From Bacteroidales bacterium (GTDB lineage Bacteria; Bacteroidota; Bacteroidia; Bacteroidales; UBA932): a DNA stretch of 64,000 bases. The stretch spans positions 1 to 64,000 of the forward strand of contig SUYN01000010.1 in assembly GCA_015060405.1 (NCBI GenBank). Direction: 5' to 3'. Each line of letters begins with the position of its first letter. The first letter of the stretch is position 1. Made by a program: the position numbers and the translations under genes. This document shows, in pieces, positions 15,535 through 24,919 of the stretch. A model generated the notes under the pieces. The model searched no databases. It worked only from the letters and a program-made list of their open reading frames with translations, and was not told where the DNA came from.

Positions 15535-15915
15535 TTACTCTGCCTTTGGAGCAGCAACCTTTCTCTCCTTGATGCGAGCCTTCTTGCCTGAGAGCTCTCT
15601 GAGGTAGAAGATACGTGCGCGGCGTACTTTACCATACTTGTTAACCTCGATAGACTCGATGAATGGTGACTCAAATGGGAAGATTCTCTCAACACCTACA
15701 CCGCTTGCAATCTTGCGAACTGTAAAAGTTCTTGTTGCTGCTGATGCTCCGCGGAGCTGGATGACTGTTCCTCTGAACTTCTGGAGTCTCTCCTTATCAC
15801 CCTCCTTGATTCTGTATGTTACGGTGATTGTGTCACCGGCTTTGAATTTTGGGTAGCTGGCTACTTTCTCGTTTGCGAATGCCTGCTCTACTACTTTAAT
15901 AAGATCCATTTCCAA
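15535..15915 (-). CDS. rplS: 50S ribosomal protein L19
   Basis: A 126-residue ribosomal protein with the L19 core: FKAGDTITVTYRIKEGDKER, FRGTVIQLRG, the conserved TFTVRKIASGVGVERIFPF, and the basic segment KYGKVRRARIFYLRELSGKKARIKE. L19 sits at the 30S-50S interface of the ribosome. The ATG at 15915 gives MEMDLIKV and a second ATG two codons later gives MDLIKV; either is possible. The C-terminal tail (KVAAPKAE) is a little longer than in E. coli. A textbook promoter lies at 15988-16018 and the tRNA-Arg gene follows. Confidence 0.97.
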   Translation of the reverse strand: MEMDLIKVVEQAFANEKVASYPKFKAGDTITVTYRIKEGDKERLQKFRGTVIQLRGASAATRTFTVRKIASGVGVERIFPFESPFIESIEVNKYGKVRRARIFYLRELSGKKARIKERKVAAPKAE

Positions 15916-15987
15916 TTAAGTTAAATTTTGTGGCAACATTGCGTTTCTTTTCACCCATCACAAGAGGTTGCTTTGATTTTGGGATTG

Positions 15988-16018
15988 CAAAGGTAGGAAT
16001 AAAATTCTAACCTGCAAA
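15988..16018 (-). promoter_or_regulatory. Promoter of rplS
   Basis: On the minus strand TTTG (16015-16018) and TACCTTTG (15988-15995) are separated by exactly 19 bases, the ideal Bacteroidetes spacing. Confidence 0.75.
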
Positions 16019-16109
16019 CTTTTTTGCAAAAATATTTTCAAAATCGTTGTTTTTGCCGTCTGACCGGCTGTCCTGAGAGGCATTTTATCTGTCAGGTACG
16101 TCATTTTTA

Positions 16110-17279
16110 TCAGTCGAACAGGTCCTTAAGCTTGTCAAAGAAGCTCTTGTCCTCCTTGGTGGGATTTGGCTTGAAGGATTCTTTTGTCCTCAGCGACTCG
16201 ATCACAGCCTTGTCATCCTTGTCAAGCTTCTTCGGAATCCAGACGGCGATCTTGACATAGAGGTCTCCTGTTCCTCCATAGCTGTTGACGGTAGGGAGGC
16301 CTCTGCCGCGAAGTCTCACGACCGTGCCGGACTGTGTGCCCGGATCTACCTTGATCTTGTAGCTGCCGTCTATGCCCGGGACTTCGACTTCGGCTCCGAG
16401 GATGGCGTCAGGAACTGATATGATCTTCGTGCAGTAGAGGTTGTTGCCCTCTCGCTTGAGGTATGGATGCTCCTGCTCCTCTATCACTACGAGAAGGTCT
16501 CCGTTGATGCCGTTGTTCTTTGCTGCGTGTCCCTCTCCGGAAACAGTCATCTGCATTCCTGCCTCGACTCCGGCCGGAATCTTTACCTTGATGGTCTCGC
16601 GCTTGCGTACGAGGCCGGTACCGCCGCAGTTGCGGCATGGGTTGGTTATGACCTTACCTTCGCCTCCGCACTGCTGGCAGGTAGAGTAGGTGACTGTCTG
16701 GCCGAGGAAGGTGTTGGCCACGCGCTGTACCTGGCCTGTGCCGTTACATGCGGAGCAAGTCTTGATGTCGGATGAGTTCTTCGCACCTTTTCCTCCGCAT
16801 TCCTTGCACGGAACGCTTCTTTCTATGCTGATTTCCTTCTCGACTCCCTTGGCTATCTCTTCGAGTGTGAGCTTTACTCTGACTCTGATGTCGCGGCCTC
16901 TGTAGACCCTCTGCTGACGCTGGCCTCCGCGACCTCCGCCGAATCCGCCACCGAATCCGCCAAATCCGCCGAACCCGCCGAATCCGCCTCCGAACAGGTC
17001 GTTGAGGATGTCGTTGAGGTTGCCGAATCCGCCGCTGAAGTCCGGAGTGGACCCGTCGACTCCGGCATGTCCGAACTGGTCGTACTTCGCCTTCTTTTCC
17101 GGGTCGCTCAGGATGGAGTAGGCCTCGGCGGCCTCCTTGAACTTCTCCTCTGCCTCCTTGTCGCCAGGGTTCTTGTCAGGATGGTATTTTACGGCCAGCT
17201 TCCTGTAGGCCTTCTTTATCTCGTCAGCTGTGGCGCTCTTCTCCACGCCAAGCACTTCATAGTAGTCTCTCTTTGCCAT
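16110..17279 (-). CDS. dnaJ: Chaperone protein DnaJ
   Basis: A 389-residue type I J-protein that stimulates DnaK ATPase and delivers unfolded clients. The J-domain (residues 1-70) has the HPD triad in [11 protein letters not shown] long Gly/Phe linker (about 78-120) is rich in FGG repeats. Four zinc-binding CxxCxGxG repeats follow ([32 protein letters not shown], about 155-230), then the C-terminal client-binding domains. The gene starts 7 bases after grpE on the same strand, so the two form one operon. dnaK is not in the window. All key residues are intact. Confidence 0.98.
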   Translation of the reverse strand: MAKRDYYEVLGVEKSATADEIKKAYRKLAVKYHPDKNPGDKEAEEKFKEAAEAYSILSDPEKKAKYDQFGHAGVDGSTPDFSGGFGNLNDILNDLFGGGFGGFGGFGGFGGGFGGGRGGQRQQRVYRGRDIRVRVKLTLEEIAKGVEKEISIERSVPCKECGGKGAKNSSDIKTCSACNGTGQVQRVANTFLGQTVTYSTCQQCGGEGKVITNPCRNCGGTGLVRKRETIKVKIPAGVEAGMQMTVSGEGHAAKNNGINGDLLVVIEEQEHPYLKREGNNLYCTKIISVPDAILGAEVEVPGIDGSYKIKVDPGTQSGTVVRLRGRGLPTVNSYGGTGDLYVKIAVWIPKKLDKDDKAVIESLRTKESFKPNPTKEDKSFFDKLKDLFD

Positions 17280-17286
17280 ATGATTC

Positions 17287-17946
17287 TTATATTCCTACAA
17301 CCACTTTGGCGAACCTTATCACCTTGCCGTTGAGTGTGTAGCCGGTCTGCACCACGTCGAATACCTTGCCTTTCTGATCTTCCTCCTGTACGGGGAACTG
17401 GGCGACCGCCTCGTGCACGTCTGTGTCGAATGCCTGTCCCTTCGCCTCTATTACCGCAAGGCCCTTGCTCTGAAGATATGCCAGCAGCTTGTGGTAAATG
17501 AGCTCGGTCCCTTCTTTGGCAGCTTCGCTGTCGTTTGACTGCTTGAGCACCTCCATCGCCCTTTCGCAGTCGTCGAGCACCGGCAGAAGGCCCTTGATGG
17601 TCTCTGTGGAAGCCATGCTCACGATGTCCAGCTTTTCCTGGGCAGTGCGCCTGCGGAAGTTGTCGAACTCGGCCATGAGCCTGATGTAGTCATCCCTGTC
17701 CTTGGCTATCCTGTCCTCACATTCCGCAACTTTCTTCTCCAGTTCCTCGATCTTTGCCTTGTTCCTGTCCTTCTTGTTGAGGAAGCCTTTGCCTTTGGAC
17801 TGCTCTCTGGCAGCCTCTGAAGCCTTTTCCTTTTCTGTTTCCTTCAATGTCTCCTGAGCGTCATTCTGCGCCTCTTCCTGAACAGTCTCCTTCATTGTCT
17901 CCTCTGGAGCTGCCTGTCCTGTTTCCTTCTCTTTTCTTTCTGACAT
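17287..17946 (-). CDS. grpE: Nucleotide exchange factor GrpE
   Basis: A 219-residue cochaperone that releases ADP from DnaK. The first 75 residues are charged and of low complexity (Glu, Lys, Gln). A coiled coil ([25 protein letters not shown] region) leads into the conserved [13 protein letters not shown], then [12 protein letters not shown] and the beta-wing domain ending [13 protein letters not shown]. It precedes dnaJ by 7 bases. The promoter at 18064-18094 leaves a leader of about 110 bases that also contains a small membrane-type ORF overlapping the grpE start. Confidence 0.96.
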   Translation of the reverse strand: MSERKEKETGQAAPEETMKETVQEEAQNDAQETLKETEKEKASEAAREQSKGKGFLNKKDRNKAKIEELEKKVAECEDRIAKDRDDYIRLMAEFDNFRRRTAQEKLDIVSMASTETIKGLLPVLDDCERAMEVLKQSNDSEAAKEGTELIYHKLLAYLQSKGLAVIEAKGQAFDTDVHEAVAQFPVQEEDQKGKVFDVVQTGYTLNGKVIRFAKVVVGI

Positions 17947-18022
17947 ATTCCTTGATATCTTTTATTTTCACCTTGCCGAACAAGAGTGCGATCACCAATA
18001 TAACCGTTATCGTAATAATCAT
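17861..18022 (-). CDS. Candidate small membrane protein overlapping grpE start
   Basis: A 53-codon frame in the grpE leader reads MIITITVILVIALLFGKV and then [12 protein letters not shown], a clean single transmembrane helix followed by a basic tail. It overlaps the first 86 bases of grpE in another frame. The frame is also open upstream of the ATG (FEDHIEILSKS), which would give a charged N-terminus if a non-ATG start were used. It might be a small membrane protein or a leader peptide that couples to grpE translation. It could equally be chance. Confidence 0.25.
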   Translation of the reverse strand: MIITITVILVIALLFGKVKIKDIKEYVRKKREGNRTGSSRGDNEGDCSGRGAE

Positions 18023-18063
18023 ACTCTTACTGAGGATTTCGATATGGTCCTCAAAATCCGCGG

Positions 18064-18094
18064 CAAAGATAACAAATAATCTGCCATATGAAAA
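18064..18094 (-). promoter_or_regulatory. Probable promoter of grpE-dnaJ
   Basis: TATCTTTG on the minus strand (18064-18071) is an exact -7 box. The element 19 bases upstream is TTTT, a three-of-four match to TTTG. Confidence 0.5.
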
Positions 18095-18097
18095 TTA

Positions 18098-18112
18098 CTG
18101 ACATTATGTCAG
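18098..18112. promoter_or_regulatory. Perfect palindrome upstream of the grpE promoter
   Basis: CTGACATTATGTCAG is a perfect 15-base inverted repeat just upstream of the -33 element of grpE-dnaJ and about 150 bases before glpT on the other strand. It could be an operator for either direction; the regulator is unknown. Confidence 0.4.
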
Positions 18113-18216
18113 CCTATGTGTCAGTCCGCTTCCCTTGCATACTCACAGATTGTATTCTACTTCTTTTATCCGGCGATTAAATGTAATTTAATTCGAGGTA
18201 ATTCGTAATTTTTGTT

Positions 18217-18224
18217 TAACTTTG
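18217..18224 (+). promoter_or_regulatory. -7 box ahead of the GlpT gene
   Basis: TAACTTTG matches TAnnTTTG and lies 37 bases before the start at 18262. No clear -33 partner is seen, as would fit an activated promoter. Confidence 0.4.
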
Positions 18225-18261
18225 TACACTTTTTAAGAATAACTTTTTAACCCGATAATTA

Positions 18262-19647
18262 ATGGCTAATTTCTTCACTCCACCGCAGGCGAAGCCGCTT
18301 CTTCCCAAGGAGAAGATCGACAAGGTGTTTAAGTCTATGAGATTTAGGGTATTCCTCGGTTCGTTCCTTGGTTATGCCGGTTACTATCTCGTCCGCAAGA
18401 ACCTTTCTCTTGCCGCCCCTGACATGATTGCCGAGGGCCTTATCGACAAACAGGGTGTAGGTATCGCGGCATCAGCTGTGTCCATCGCCTATGCTTTCAG
18501 CAAATTCGTCATGGGAACCCTTTCTGACCGTTCCGATGCCAGAAAGTTCCTCACAGTAGGCCTCGTCATAGCCTCCCTGGTCATGATGGCTGTCGGATTC
18601 CTTCCGTTCTCGACCGTGAATCCTGCAATCAACGTGACCATGCTTTTTGTCATGATGCTTTTCGTGGGTGTCCTTTCCGGAATGGGATGGCCTCCATGCG
18701 GCCGTATCATGGCGTACTGGTTCTCGCAGAATGAGAGAAGCTTCAAGATGTCCCTGTGGAACACATCGCACACTGTCGGTGCCGGTACACTCGGAGTAAT
18801 CGCGCTTCTCGGAGTCGGAATATTCGCGGATCTTGGCATTGAGCAGACATGGAGGGCGAATTTCATCATCCCTTCAGCCTTTGCGCTTCTGATTGCTGTG
18901 TTCTGCTGGTGGGCGTTGCGTGACACTCCGGAGTCATGCGGTCTTCCGTCTGTAGCTGACTGGAGAAACGACCACTCGGGCGTCAAGACAAAGGAGAAGG
19001 TGGGCGAGCAGGTGCCTTTCAAGACACAGCTTTTCGACTATGTACTCAAGAACAAGTGGATATGGATGATCGCTCTTGCAAATGCCTTCGTCTACATGGT
19101 AAGGTACGGCATCGGTGACTGGGCTCCTACTTATCTCCAGGAGACAGGCATCATGACTGCAGCAGAGAGCAAGGTCGCATTCTCCGTCCATAACTACGTG
19201 GGTGCCGTAGGTACCATCATATGCGGATGGGTGTCTGCAAAGTTCTTCAAGGGAAAATGCGCGCCTCCTAACATCATCTTCATGACCCTCGTGCTTGTGG
19301 GCTGCCTCATGTACTGGCAGGTTCCTGCCCTTGCGGCTGCAACAGGCATCGATGCAAAGGTGTGGGTCTATGTGGCTCTCATCCTCATCGGTTTCTGCAT
19401 CTACGGTCCTGTGGCCCTTGTCAGCATCCAGGCTCTTAACCTTGTGCCGAAGAATGCTGCAGGTACAGCGGCAGGCTTTGTGGGACTCTCAGGCTACCTC
19501 ATCGGTGACTCACTTCTCTCGAAGATCATCGTGGGAGGCATCGCAGACAGCAGCTGGAATGCTGCCAACCTCACAATGGTGATAGGTGCGGCGCTGGGTA
19601 TCCTGCTCTGTGCGCTTACCTTGAAATCTGAAAGGAAATCCGAATAA
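18262..19647 (+). CDS. glpT: Glycerol-3-phosphate transporter, OPA family (GlpT-like)
   Basis: A 461-residue inner-membrane antiporter of the major facilitator superfamily with about 12 hydrophobic segments. The organophosphate:phosphate antiporter signature is clear: RVFLGSFLGYAGYYLVRKN in helix 1 with the substrate-binding Arg of YLVRKN, then GTLSDRSDARKFLTVGL, GMGWPPCGRIMAYWF and NTSHTVGAG. These match GlpT (import of glycerol-3-phosphate for inorganic phosphate) better than UhpT/UhpC, though a hexose-phosphate role cannot be excluded. The gene is 4 bases before an exported phosphoesterase gene and heads a run with SusC/SusD, so it likely imports the phosphoester product released by those enzymes. 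Confidence 0.88.
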   Translation: MANFFTPPQAKPLLPKEKIDKVFKSMRFRVFLGSFLGYAGYYLVRKNLSLAAPDMIAEGLIDKQGVGIAASAVSIAYAFSKFVMGTLSDRSDARKFLTVGLVIASLVMMAVGFLPFSTVNPAINVTMLFVMMLFVGVLSGMGWPPCGRIMAYWFSQNERSFKMSLWNTSHTVGAGTLGVIALLGVGIFADLGIEQTWRANFIIPSAFALLIAVFCWWALRDTPESCGLPSVADWRNDHSGVKTKEKVGEQVPFKTQLFDYVLKNKWIWMIALANAFVYMVRYGIGDWAPTYLQETGIMTAAESKVAFSVHNYVGAVGTIICGWVSAKFFKGKCAPPNIIFMTLVLVGCLMYWQVPALAAATGIDAKVWVYVALILIGFCIYGPVALVSIQALNLVPKNAAGTAAGFVGLSGYLIGDSLLSKIIVGGIADSSWNAANLTMVIGAALGILLCALTLKSERKSE

Positions 19648-19651
19648 CATT

Positions 19652-21583
19652 ATGAAGATATTAAGAAATCTGACAGTTCTCCTGGCAGCGGTTTTATTCC
19701 TGTCGTGTGAAAAGAATCCAGCCGGCACAGACGGGCCGGACAATGGACAGACCCAGACTCTTGAACTGATGATCAGCCTGCCGTCCCAGATAGATGGAGC
19801 GGCAGGAGATGTTGTTTCTGTGAAGTACTATTCAGGCAAAGGCCCCAAGACCGGAGACCTTGTGGTACTGAAGAAAGGAGGAAAGGAAGTCATATGCGAC
19901 ATCGTTTCCATCGAGCCGGACAGCTTCTCTTTCGAGATTGCTCCTGAGGTGGAGACCGGCAAGTACTCCTTCTGCATCAGAAGAGGAGAGGTGACCAAGG
20001 CAGTGAAGGATGTGCAGTTCAACATAGAAATACGCGTCGAGGTGGAGGAGAAGGACGGATATAATATATATGGTATAATAACCTGCGAAGAAGCGGGTGT
20101 GCCGGGTGTGGTTGTATCCGATGGAATCGAGACAGCCGTGACCGATGAGAACGGTATATATTATCTGAAGTCGCAGGAGTACAACAGGCTTGTCTTCATG
20201 TCTGTGCCAAGCGGATATGAGACGGTGGCCGAGGGAGTCGTGCCGAAGTTCCACAAGGTGATTGACGGAAACCCGTCGACTGTCGAAAGAGTGGACTGGA
20301 CACTTGCCAAGGTGGACAATGAAGACCATATAATGTATGTCCTCGGAGATATGCACCTGGCAAACAGGACGAATGACCTGAACCAGTTCGCCGCGTTCAC
20401 TTCCGACCTCAAGAGCCAGATCACAGCCAACAAGGACAAGAAGCAGTACGCCCTCACCCTGGGTGACATGTCATGGGATCTGTACTGGTACTCCAATGCA
20501 TATGACCTCTACTCATATGTGGAGACAATCAATTCAAGCCTCAGCGGCATCCAGATCTTCCATACTATCGGTAACCACGATCATGACATGAATTCGGCCG
20601 GTGACTTCAACACCGTGACTGCCTTCAAGAACAGCGTGGCTCCGACATATTACTCCTTTAATATAGGTAATATACATTATATAGTCCTTGACAATATCCT
20701 TTGTACCAACAACGGTACGGGAGACAGGACCTATGAATCCAGCCTTACACAGGATCAGCTGACATGGCTCATGAACGACCTTAAGCATGTGGACAAGTCG
20801 AAGAAACTTGTAGTGACCATGCACGCCCAGATGTATAATGAGAACGGAAACGCGGCGATGGACTTCGCTTCCGAACTCGAGCAGCTCTGCAGCGGATATG
20901 ACACCCATGTGATGAGTGCACACACCCATGTGATCTGGAACAACGACAAGACGGCTTCCAAGGGCATATATCATCACAATAGCGGTGCTATATGCGGAAC
21001 ATGGTGGTGGACAGGACATTACACTTCAGGACTCGGTCTGTGCAAGGATGGCTCGCCTTCCGGCTATTATGTGTATGATATGAATGGCAGCGACATCAGC
21101 TGGAGGTTCAAGCCGACAGGACGCGATTTCAAGCATGCCTTCCGTACATATGACAGGAATGAGATCGTACTCACTGCTGCCAAGTTCGCGCCTAAGGCCG
21201 ATTCGGGCAATGCTGTCAAGTTTGAATCCACAGCTGCCTACTGGGCATCGCCGGATGATAGGAACTATGTGTATTTCAATGTGTTCGATTATGATCCGTC
21301 ATGGAAGATCGAGGTTACTGAAAATGGCAGCCCGTTGAAATACGAGGTGGTAAAGGTAAAGGATCCGCTTCACCTTGCTGCTTACGAGGCAATGAGATAC
21401 AATGCCAATGCGACTCCGACCTCAAGCTTCAAGGCCTATACCGTAGCGTCGCATTTCTTCCGTGTGCAGGCTTCTTCGAAGACTTCGACCCTCGAGTTCA
21501 GGATCACCGACCGCTTCGGAAATGTGTACACAGAGACAATGAAACGCCCTAAGGCCTTTTCACTTGCCGCATATAACAAGTAA
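19652..21583 (+). CDS. Calcineurin-like phosphoesterase lipoprotein
   Basis: A 643-residue lipoprotein (signal LAAVLFLSC, Cys about 18). After an immunoglobulin-like N-terminal part (to about residue 125) comes a MetallophosN-type domain (about 130-220, VPGVVVSDGIETAVTDENGIYYL). The binuclear-metal phosphoesterase core follows: GDMH (about 231), LGDMSWD, GNHDHD (about 307-312), TMHAQMY and SAHTHV. A C-terminal MetallophosC domain starts near 480. All metal ligands are present, and motif I carries the full DxH. It probably cleaves a phosphomonoester or diester at the cell surface or in the periplasm. It sits between glpT (4 bases) and the SusC gene (40 bases). Substrate is not determined by sequence. 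Confidence 0.88.
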   Translation: MKILRNLTVLLAAVLFLSCEKNPAGTDGPDNGQTQTLELMISLPSQIDGAAGDVVSVKYYSGKGPKTGDLVVLKKGGKEVICDIVSIEPDSFSFEIAPEVETGKYSFCIRRGEVTKAVKDVQFNIEIRVEVEEKDGYNIYGIITCEEAGVPGVVVSDGIETAVTDENGIYYLKSQEYNRLVFMSVPSGYETVAEGVVPKFHKVIDGNPSTVERVDWTLAKVDNEDHIMYVLGDMHLANRTNDLNQFAAFTSDLKSQITANKDKKQYALTLGDMSWDLYWYSNAYDLYSYVETINSSLSGIQIFHTIGNHDHDMNSAGDFNTVTAFKNSVAPTYYSFNIGNIHYIVLDNILCTNNGTGDRTYESSLTQDQLTWLMNDLKHVDKSKKLVVTMHAQMYNENGNAAMDFASELEQLCSGYDTHVMSAHTHVIWNNDKTASKGIYHHNSGAICGTWWWTGHYTSGLGLCKDGSPSGYYVYDMNGSDISWRFKPTGRDFKHAFRTYDRNEIVLTAAKFAPKADSGNAVKFESTAAYWASPDDRNYVYFNVFDYDPSWKIEVTENGSPLKYEVVKVKDPLHLAAYEAMRYNANATPTSSFKAYTVASHFFRVQASSKTSTLEFRITDRFGNVYTETMKRPKAFSLAAYNK

Positions 21584-21623
21584 GTTCTTAAAACCAATAA
21601 CATACTAACTAACATTAATTTTT

Positions 21624-24600
21624 ATGAGATTAATTAAATCTTTCGCAGCTTCTCTGGCCTTGCTTCTCGCAGGCTTCAGTGCCTTTGCACAGTCCAGAGA
21701 AATCTCCGGTGTTGTGCTGGATGCGACTGACTTCCCTCTGATCGGAGTGGCGGTCATCGTTGACGGAACAACCAACGGAGCCATGACAGATGAGAACGGA
21801 AGCTTCACTCTTTCAGTGCCGGCTTCTGAAGTTGTTCTCAACGTGTCATCCCTTGGTTATGAGACCAAGCTCGTGACCGTCCCTTCAACCCAGGACAAGG
21901 TCACAATCCATCTTGCAGAAGACAACATGATGATCGAAGAGACTGTCGTTGTCGGTTACGGTACACAGAAGAAGGTGAACCTCACCGGTGCTGTGGGTGT
22001 CGTTGACAGCAAGCAGCTTGAAGACAGGACCTCACACAACCTCAGCGCAATGCTTCAGGGTTCTGTGCCAGGTCTCAACATCTCGACATCAAGCGGTAAC
22101 CCCGGCAGCTCAGGAGCACTCAACATCCGTGGTGTCGGTTCCATCGGTTCAGGTGCGGACACTACACCTCTCGTCCTGATCGACGGTGTTGAAGGTGAGA
22201 TCGACCGCGTGAACCCTGCCGACGTAGCTTCAATCTCAGTCATCAAGGATGCTTCCGCTGCCGCCGTTTACGGTGCCCGTGGTGCATTCGGTGTGATCCT
22301 CATCACGACAAAAGGTGGTGACGACAAGTCAGATAAGGCTACCGTACGCTATAGCGGACGCTTCGGTTGGGAAGAGCCTACCACTTCAACTGATTATGAG
22401 ACAACCGGTTACTGGTCTGCATATATCCACAACATGTTCTGGAAGGCGGATAACGCAAACTCAAAGTACATCCAGTACAACGACTATGACATGCAGCAGC
22501 TCCTTCTCCGTGTAAACGACAAGACCGAGCATCCTGACCGCCCTTGGACTGTAATCGAGAACAGAAACGGCAAGGACACCTACATGTACTATGCTAACAC
22601 AGACTGGTGGCACGAGCTCTTCGTAGACCAGCATCCTGTACAGCAGCATCAGATCTCCCTCAGCGGCGGTAACAAGGCTGTTAAGTACTACCTTTCAGGT
22701 GCGTTCAACAAGCAGACAGGTATCGTGAAGGCTAATCCTGACGTGTTTACAAAGTACAACCTCCGTTCGAAGATTGACTTCAAGATCAACAAGTGGGCGA
22801 GAATGAGCAACAACACTTCATTCTACAGTTCGGTTTATGACTATCCGGGCGTAGGAAACGTTGAGAATGCGATCGCATATGCGGCAAACCACGGTCTTGC
22901 CAACTTCCCGCTCCAGAACCCTGACGGATCATGGATCTACTCGACACCTCACCTCAACTACAAGGTCGCAAACGGACGTCACATCGTCTACGGTAACGGT
23001 TACAACACCAACCTCGACCGCAAATCTGACTTCTCAAACACAACCGAGCTCACAATCAAGCCTGTGAAGCAGTTCAGCCTCGTCGGAAACTTCACTTACA
23101 GACTCCACGAGAACCGCAACACCAACAGGTCTACCAACATGACTTACTCAGACTATCCTGGCAAGTTCGGAGCCTACACTACAGGTGCCGGTGACAACAA
23201 CCTCTACGAGACAGTTCAGACCATGAACTACATCGCAGCCAATGTGTTCGCGACTTATGAGGAGACTTTCAGAAAGAACCACAACTTCAAGGCTATGGCC
23301 GGTTTCAACTATGAGTCCTATTACAGAAAGGCTATCGATGCAACCGGATATGACCTCATCACTGACGAGCTTTCAGACTTCAACCTCATCACAACCACAA
23401 GACCTCCTGTACTTGGCGGTGGACAGACAGCTTATGCTCTCGCCGGATTCTTCGGCCGTATCAACTACGACTACAAGGGCAAGTATCTTGTCGAGGTGTC
23501 AGGCCGTTATGACGGTACATCACGTTTTGCAGAGGGACACCGTTTCGGATTCTTCCCTTCTGCATCACTCGGATGGCGTGTCTCTGAAGAGCCTTGGTTC
23601 GCTCCTGCAAAGGATGTGATGAACAACCTCAAGCTCCGTGCATCATTCGGTAGCCTCGGTAACCAGAAGGTGAGGAACAACGCATGGATGAGGCAGATCA
23701 CATTTGACAACTTCGCAGCTTACTCATTCGACGGCTCCGCAATGGGACGTTATGCGACAATCTCTGCTCCGAATGCATCAGACCTTACTTGGGAGACTAC
23801 AACCCAGTATAATGCAGGTATTGATGCAGGAATGTTCCAGGACAAGCTGATGTTCACCGTCGAGGGCTTCATCCGTGACACCAAGGGCATGCTCCAGCAG
23901 GGAGTTGACCTTCCGGGCGTCTACGGTGCAAACTCACCTCTTATGAACAGTGCTGACCTCCGTACTTCAGGTTATGAGCTTTCAATCAGCTGGAGAGACC
24001 AGATCGAGATTGCAGGAAGACCTTTCGGCTACAGCGTCATGGCCAACCTCAGTGACAACAAGACCATCATCACAAAGTATGACAACAAGGACAAGATCTT
24101 TGCAAAGGACTACTATGTGGGTATGGAGCTTGGTGAGATCTGGGGCTTCGTGACTGACGGCCTCTTCGCTACTGACGAGGAAGCAAAGGCATATGCAGAG
24201 CAGGTTGACCTCAGCTACATCACAAAGCGTCTTACAGGCGGATGGCTTGCCGGTGACCTCAAGTATGTCGACATCAACGGCGACGGCAAGATCAGCGTAG
24301 GTGAGAACAGCGTCGACAATCCTGGTGACCGCAAGATCCTCGGAAATGCAAATGCAACTCTCCAGTACGGTGTGACAGTAGGTTTCGACTACTTCGGATT
24401 TGACGTGTCTGCATTTTTCCAGGGAACTGGTAACCACTATTGGTATCCTAACGATGAGTCAATGGCATTCTGGGGACCTTATTCACGTCCTTACTGCTCG
24501 TTCCTCGCAGATGACTTCCTTGATCATGTATGGGCTGAGGATAATCCTGATGCATATTTCCCACGTCCACGTGCTTATTCGGCATTTACATCCGGTGCAT

Positions 24601-24896
24601 ATCTTGCAAATGTGAACGACCGTTATCTCCAGAACATCAGATATCTCAGATTCAAGAACCTCACCGTAGGATACACTGTTCCTCAGACAGCTACCAAGAA
24701 GATAGGTGTCGAGAAGATCCGCGTATACTTCTCTGGTGAGAACCTCGCTTACTGGTCTCCATTCAAGAAGCACAGCAAGTACATCGATCCTGAAGCAGCG
24801 TTCGACAGACTCAGCAGCGGATCGACTACACGTTACAACAATGCCTTCTATCCATGGCAGAAGACCATGATGTTCGGCGTTGACATCACTTTCTAA
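21624..24896 (+). CDS. SusC/RagA family TonB-dependent receptor
   Basis: A 1090-residue outer-membrane transporter. A Sec signal peptide (to about residue 22, AFAQ) is followed by a carboxypeptidase-D regulatory-like domain (27-105, EISGVVLDATDFPLIGVAV). Next comes the SusC signature MIEETVVVGYGTQKKVNLTG with the TonB box, a plug domain (about 120-225, GVGSIGSGADTTPLVLIDGV, DASAAAVYGARGAFGVILIT) and a large barrel ending in MMFGVDITF with a terminal Phe. It would form the import channel closed by the SusD lipoprotein encoded 23 bases downstream. Neighbours are phosphoesterases and GlpT rather than glycoside hydrolases, so the cargo is probably a phosphorylated polymer or glycerophosphodiester. 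No anti-sigma-interacting N-terminal extension is present. Confidence 0.96.
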   Translation: MRLIKSFAASLALLLAGFSAFAQSREISGVVLDATDFPLIGVAVIVDGTTNGAMTDENGSFTLSVPASEVVLNVSSLGYETKLVTVPSTQDKVTIHLAEDNMMIEETVVVGYGTQKKVNLTGAVGVVDSKQLEDRTSHNLSAMLQGSVPGLNISTSSGNPGSSGALNIRGVGSIGSGADTTPLVLIDGVEGEIDRVNPADVASISVIKDASAAAVYGARGAFGVILITTKGGDDKSDKATVRYSGRFGWEEPTTSTDYETTGYWSAYIHNMFWKADNANSKYIQYNDYDMQQLLLRVNDKTEHPDRPWTVIENRNGKDTYMYYANTDWWHELFVDQHPVQQHQISLSGGNKAVKYYLSGAFNKQTGIVKANPDVFTKYNLRSKIDFKINKWARMSNNTSFYSSVYDYPGVGNVENAIAYAANHGLANFPLQNPDGSWIYSTPHLNYKVANGRHIVYGNGYNTNLDRKSDFSNTTELTIKPVKQFSLVGNFTYRLHENRNTNRSTNMTYSDYPGKFGAYTTGAGDNNLYETVQTMNYIAANVFATYEETFRKNHNFKAMAGFNYESYYRKAIDATGYDLITDELSDFNLITTTRPPVLGGGQTAYALAGFFGRINYDYKGKYLVEVSGRYDGTSRFAEGHRFGFFPSASLGWRVSEEPWFAPAKDVMNNLKLRASFGSLGNQKVRNNAWMRQITFDNFAAYSFDGSAMGRYATISAPNASDLTWETTTQYNAGIDAGMFQDKLMFTVEGFIRDTKGMLQQGVDLPGVYGANSPLMNSADLRTSGYELSISWRDQIEIAGRPFGYSVMANLSDNKTIITKYDNKDKIFAKDYYVGMELGEIWGFVTDGLFATDEEAKAYAEQVDLSYITKRLTGGWLAGDLKYVDINGDGKISVGENSVDNPGDRKILGNANATLQYGVTVGFDYFGFDVSAFFQGTGNHYWYPNDESMAFWGPYSRPYCSFLADDFLDHVWAEDNPDAYFPRPRAYSAFTSGAYLANVNDRYLQNIRYLRFKNLTVGYTVPQTATKKIGVEKIRVYFSGENLAYWSPFKKHSKYIDPEAAFDRLSSGSTTRYNNAFYPWQKTMMFGVDITF

Positions 24897-24919
24897 TCAA
24901 GTGTAATCATTAAAGAATA

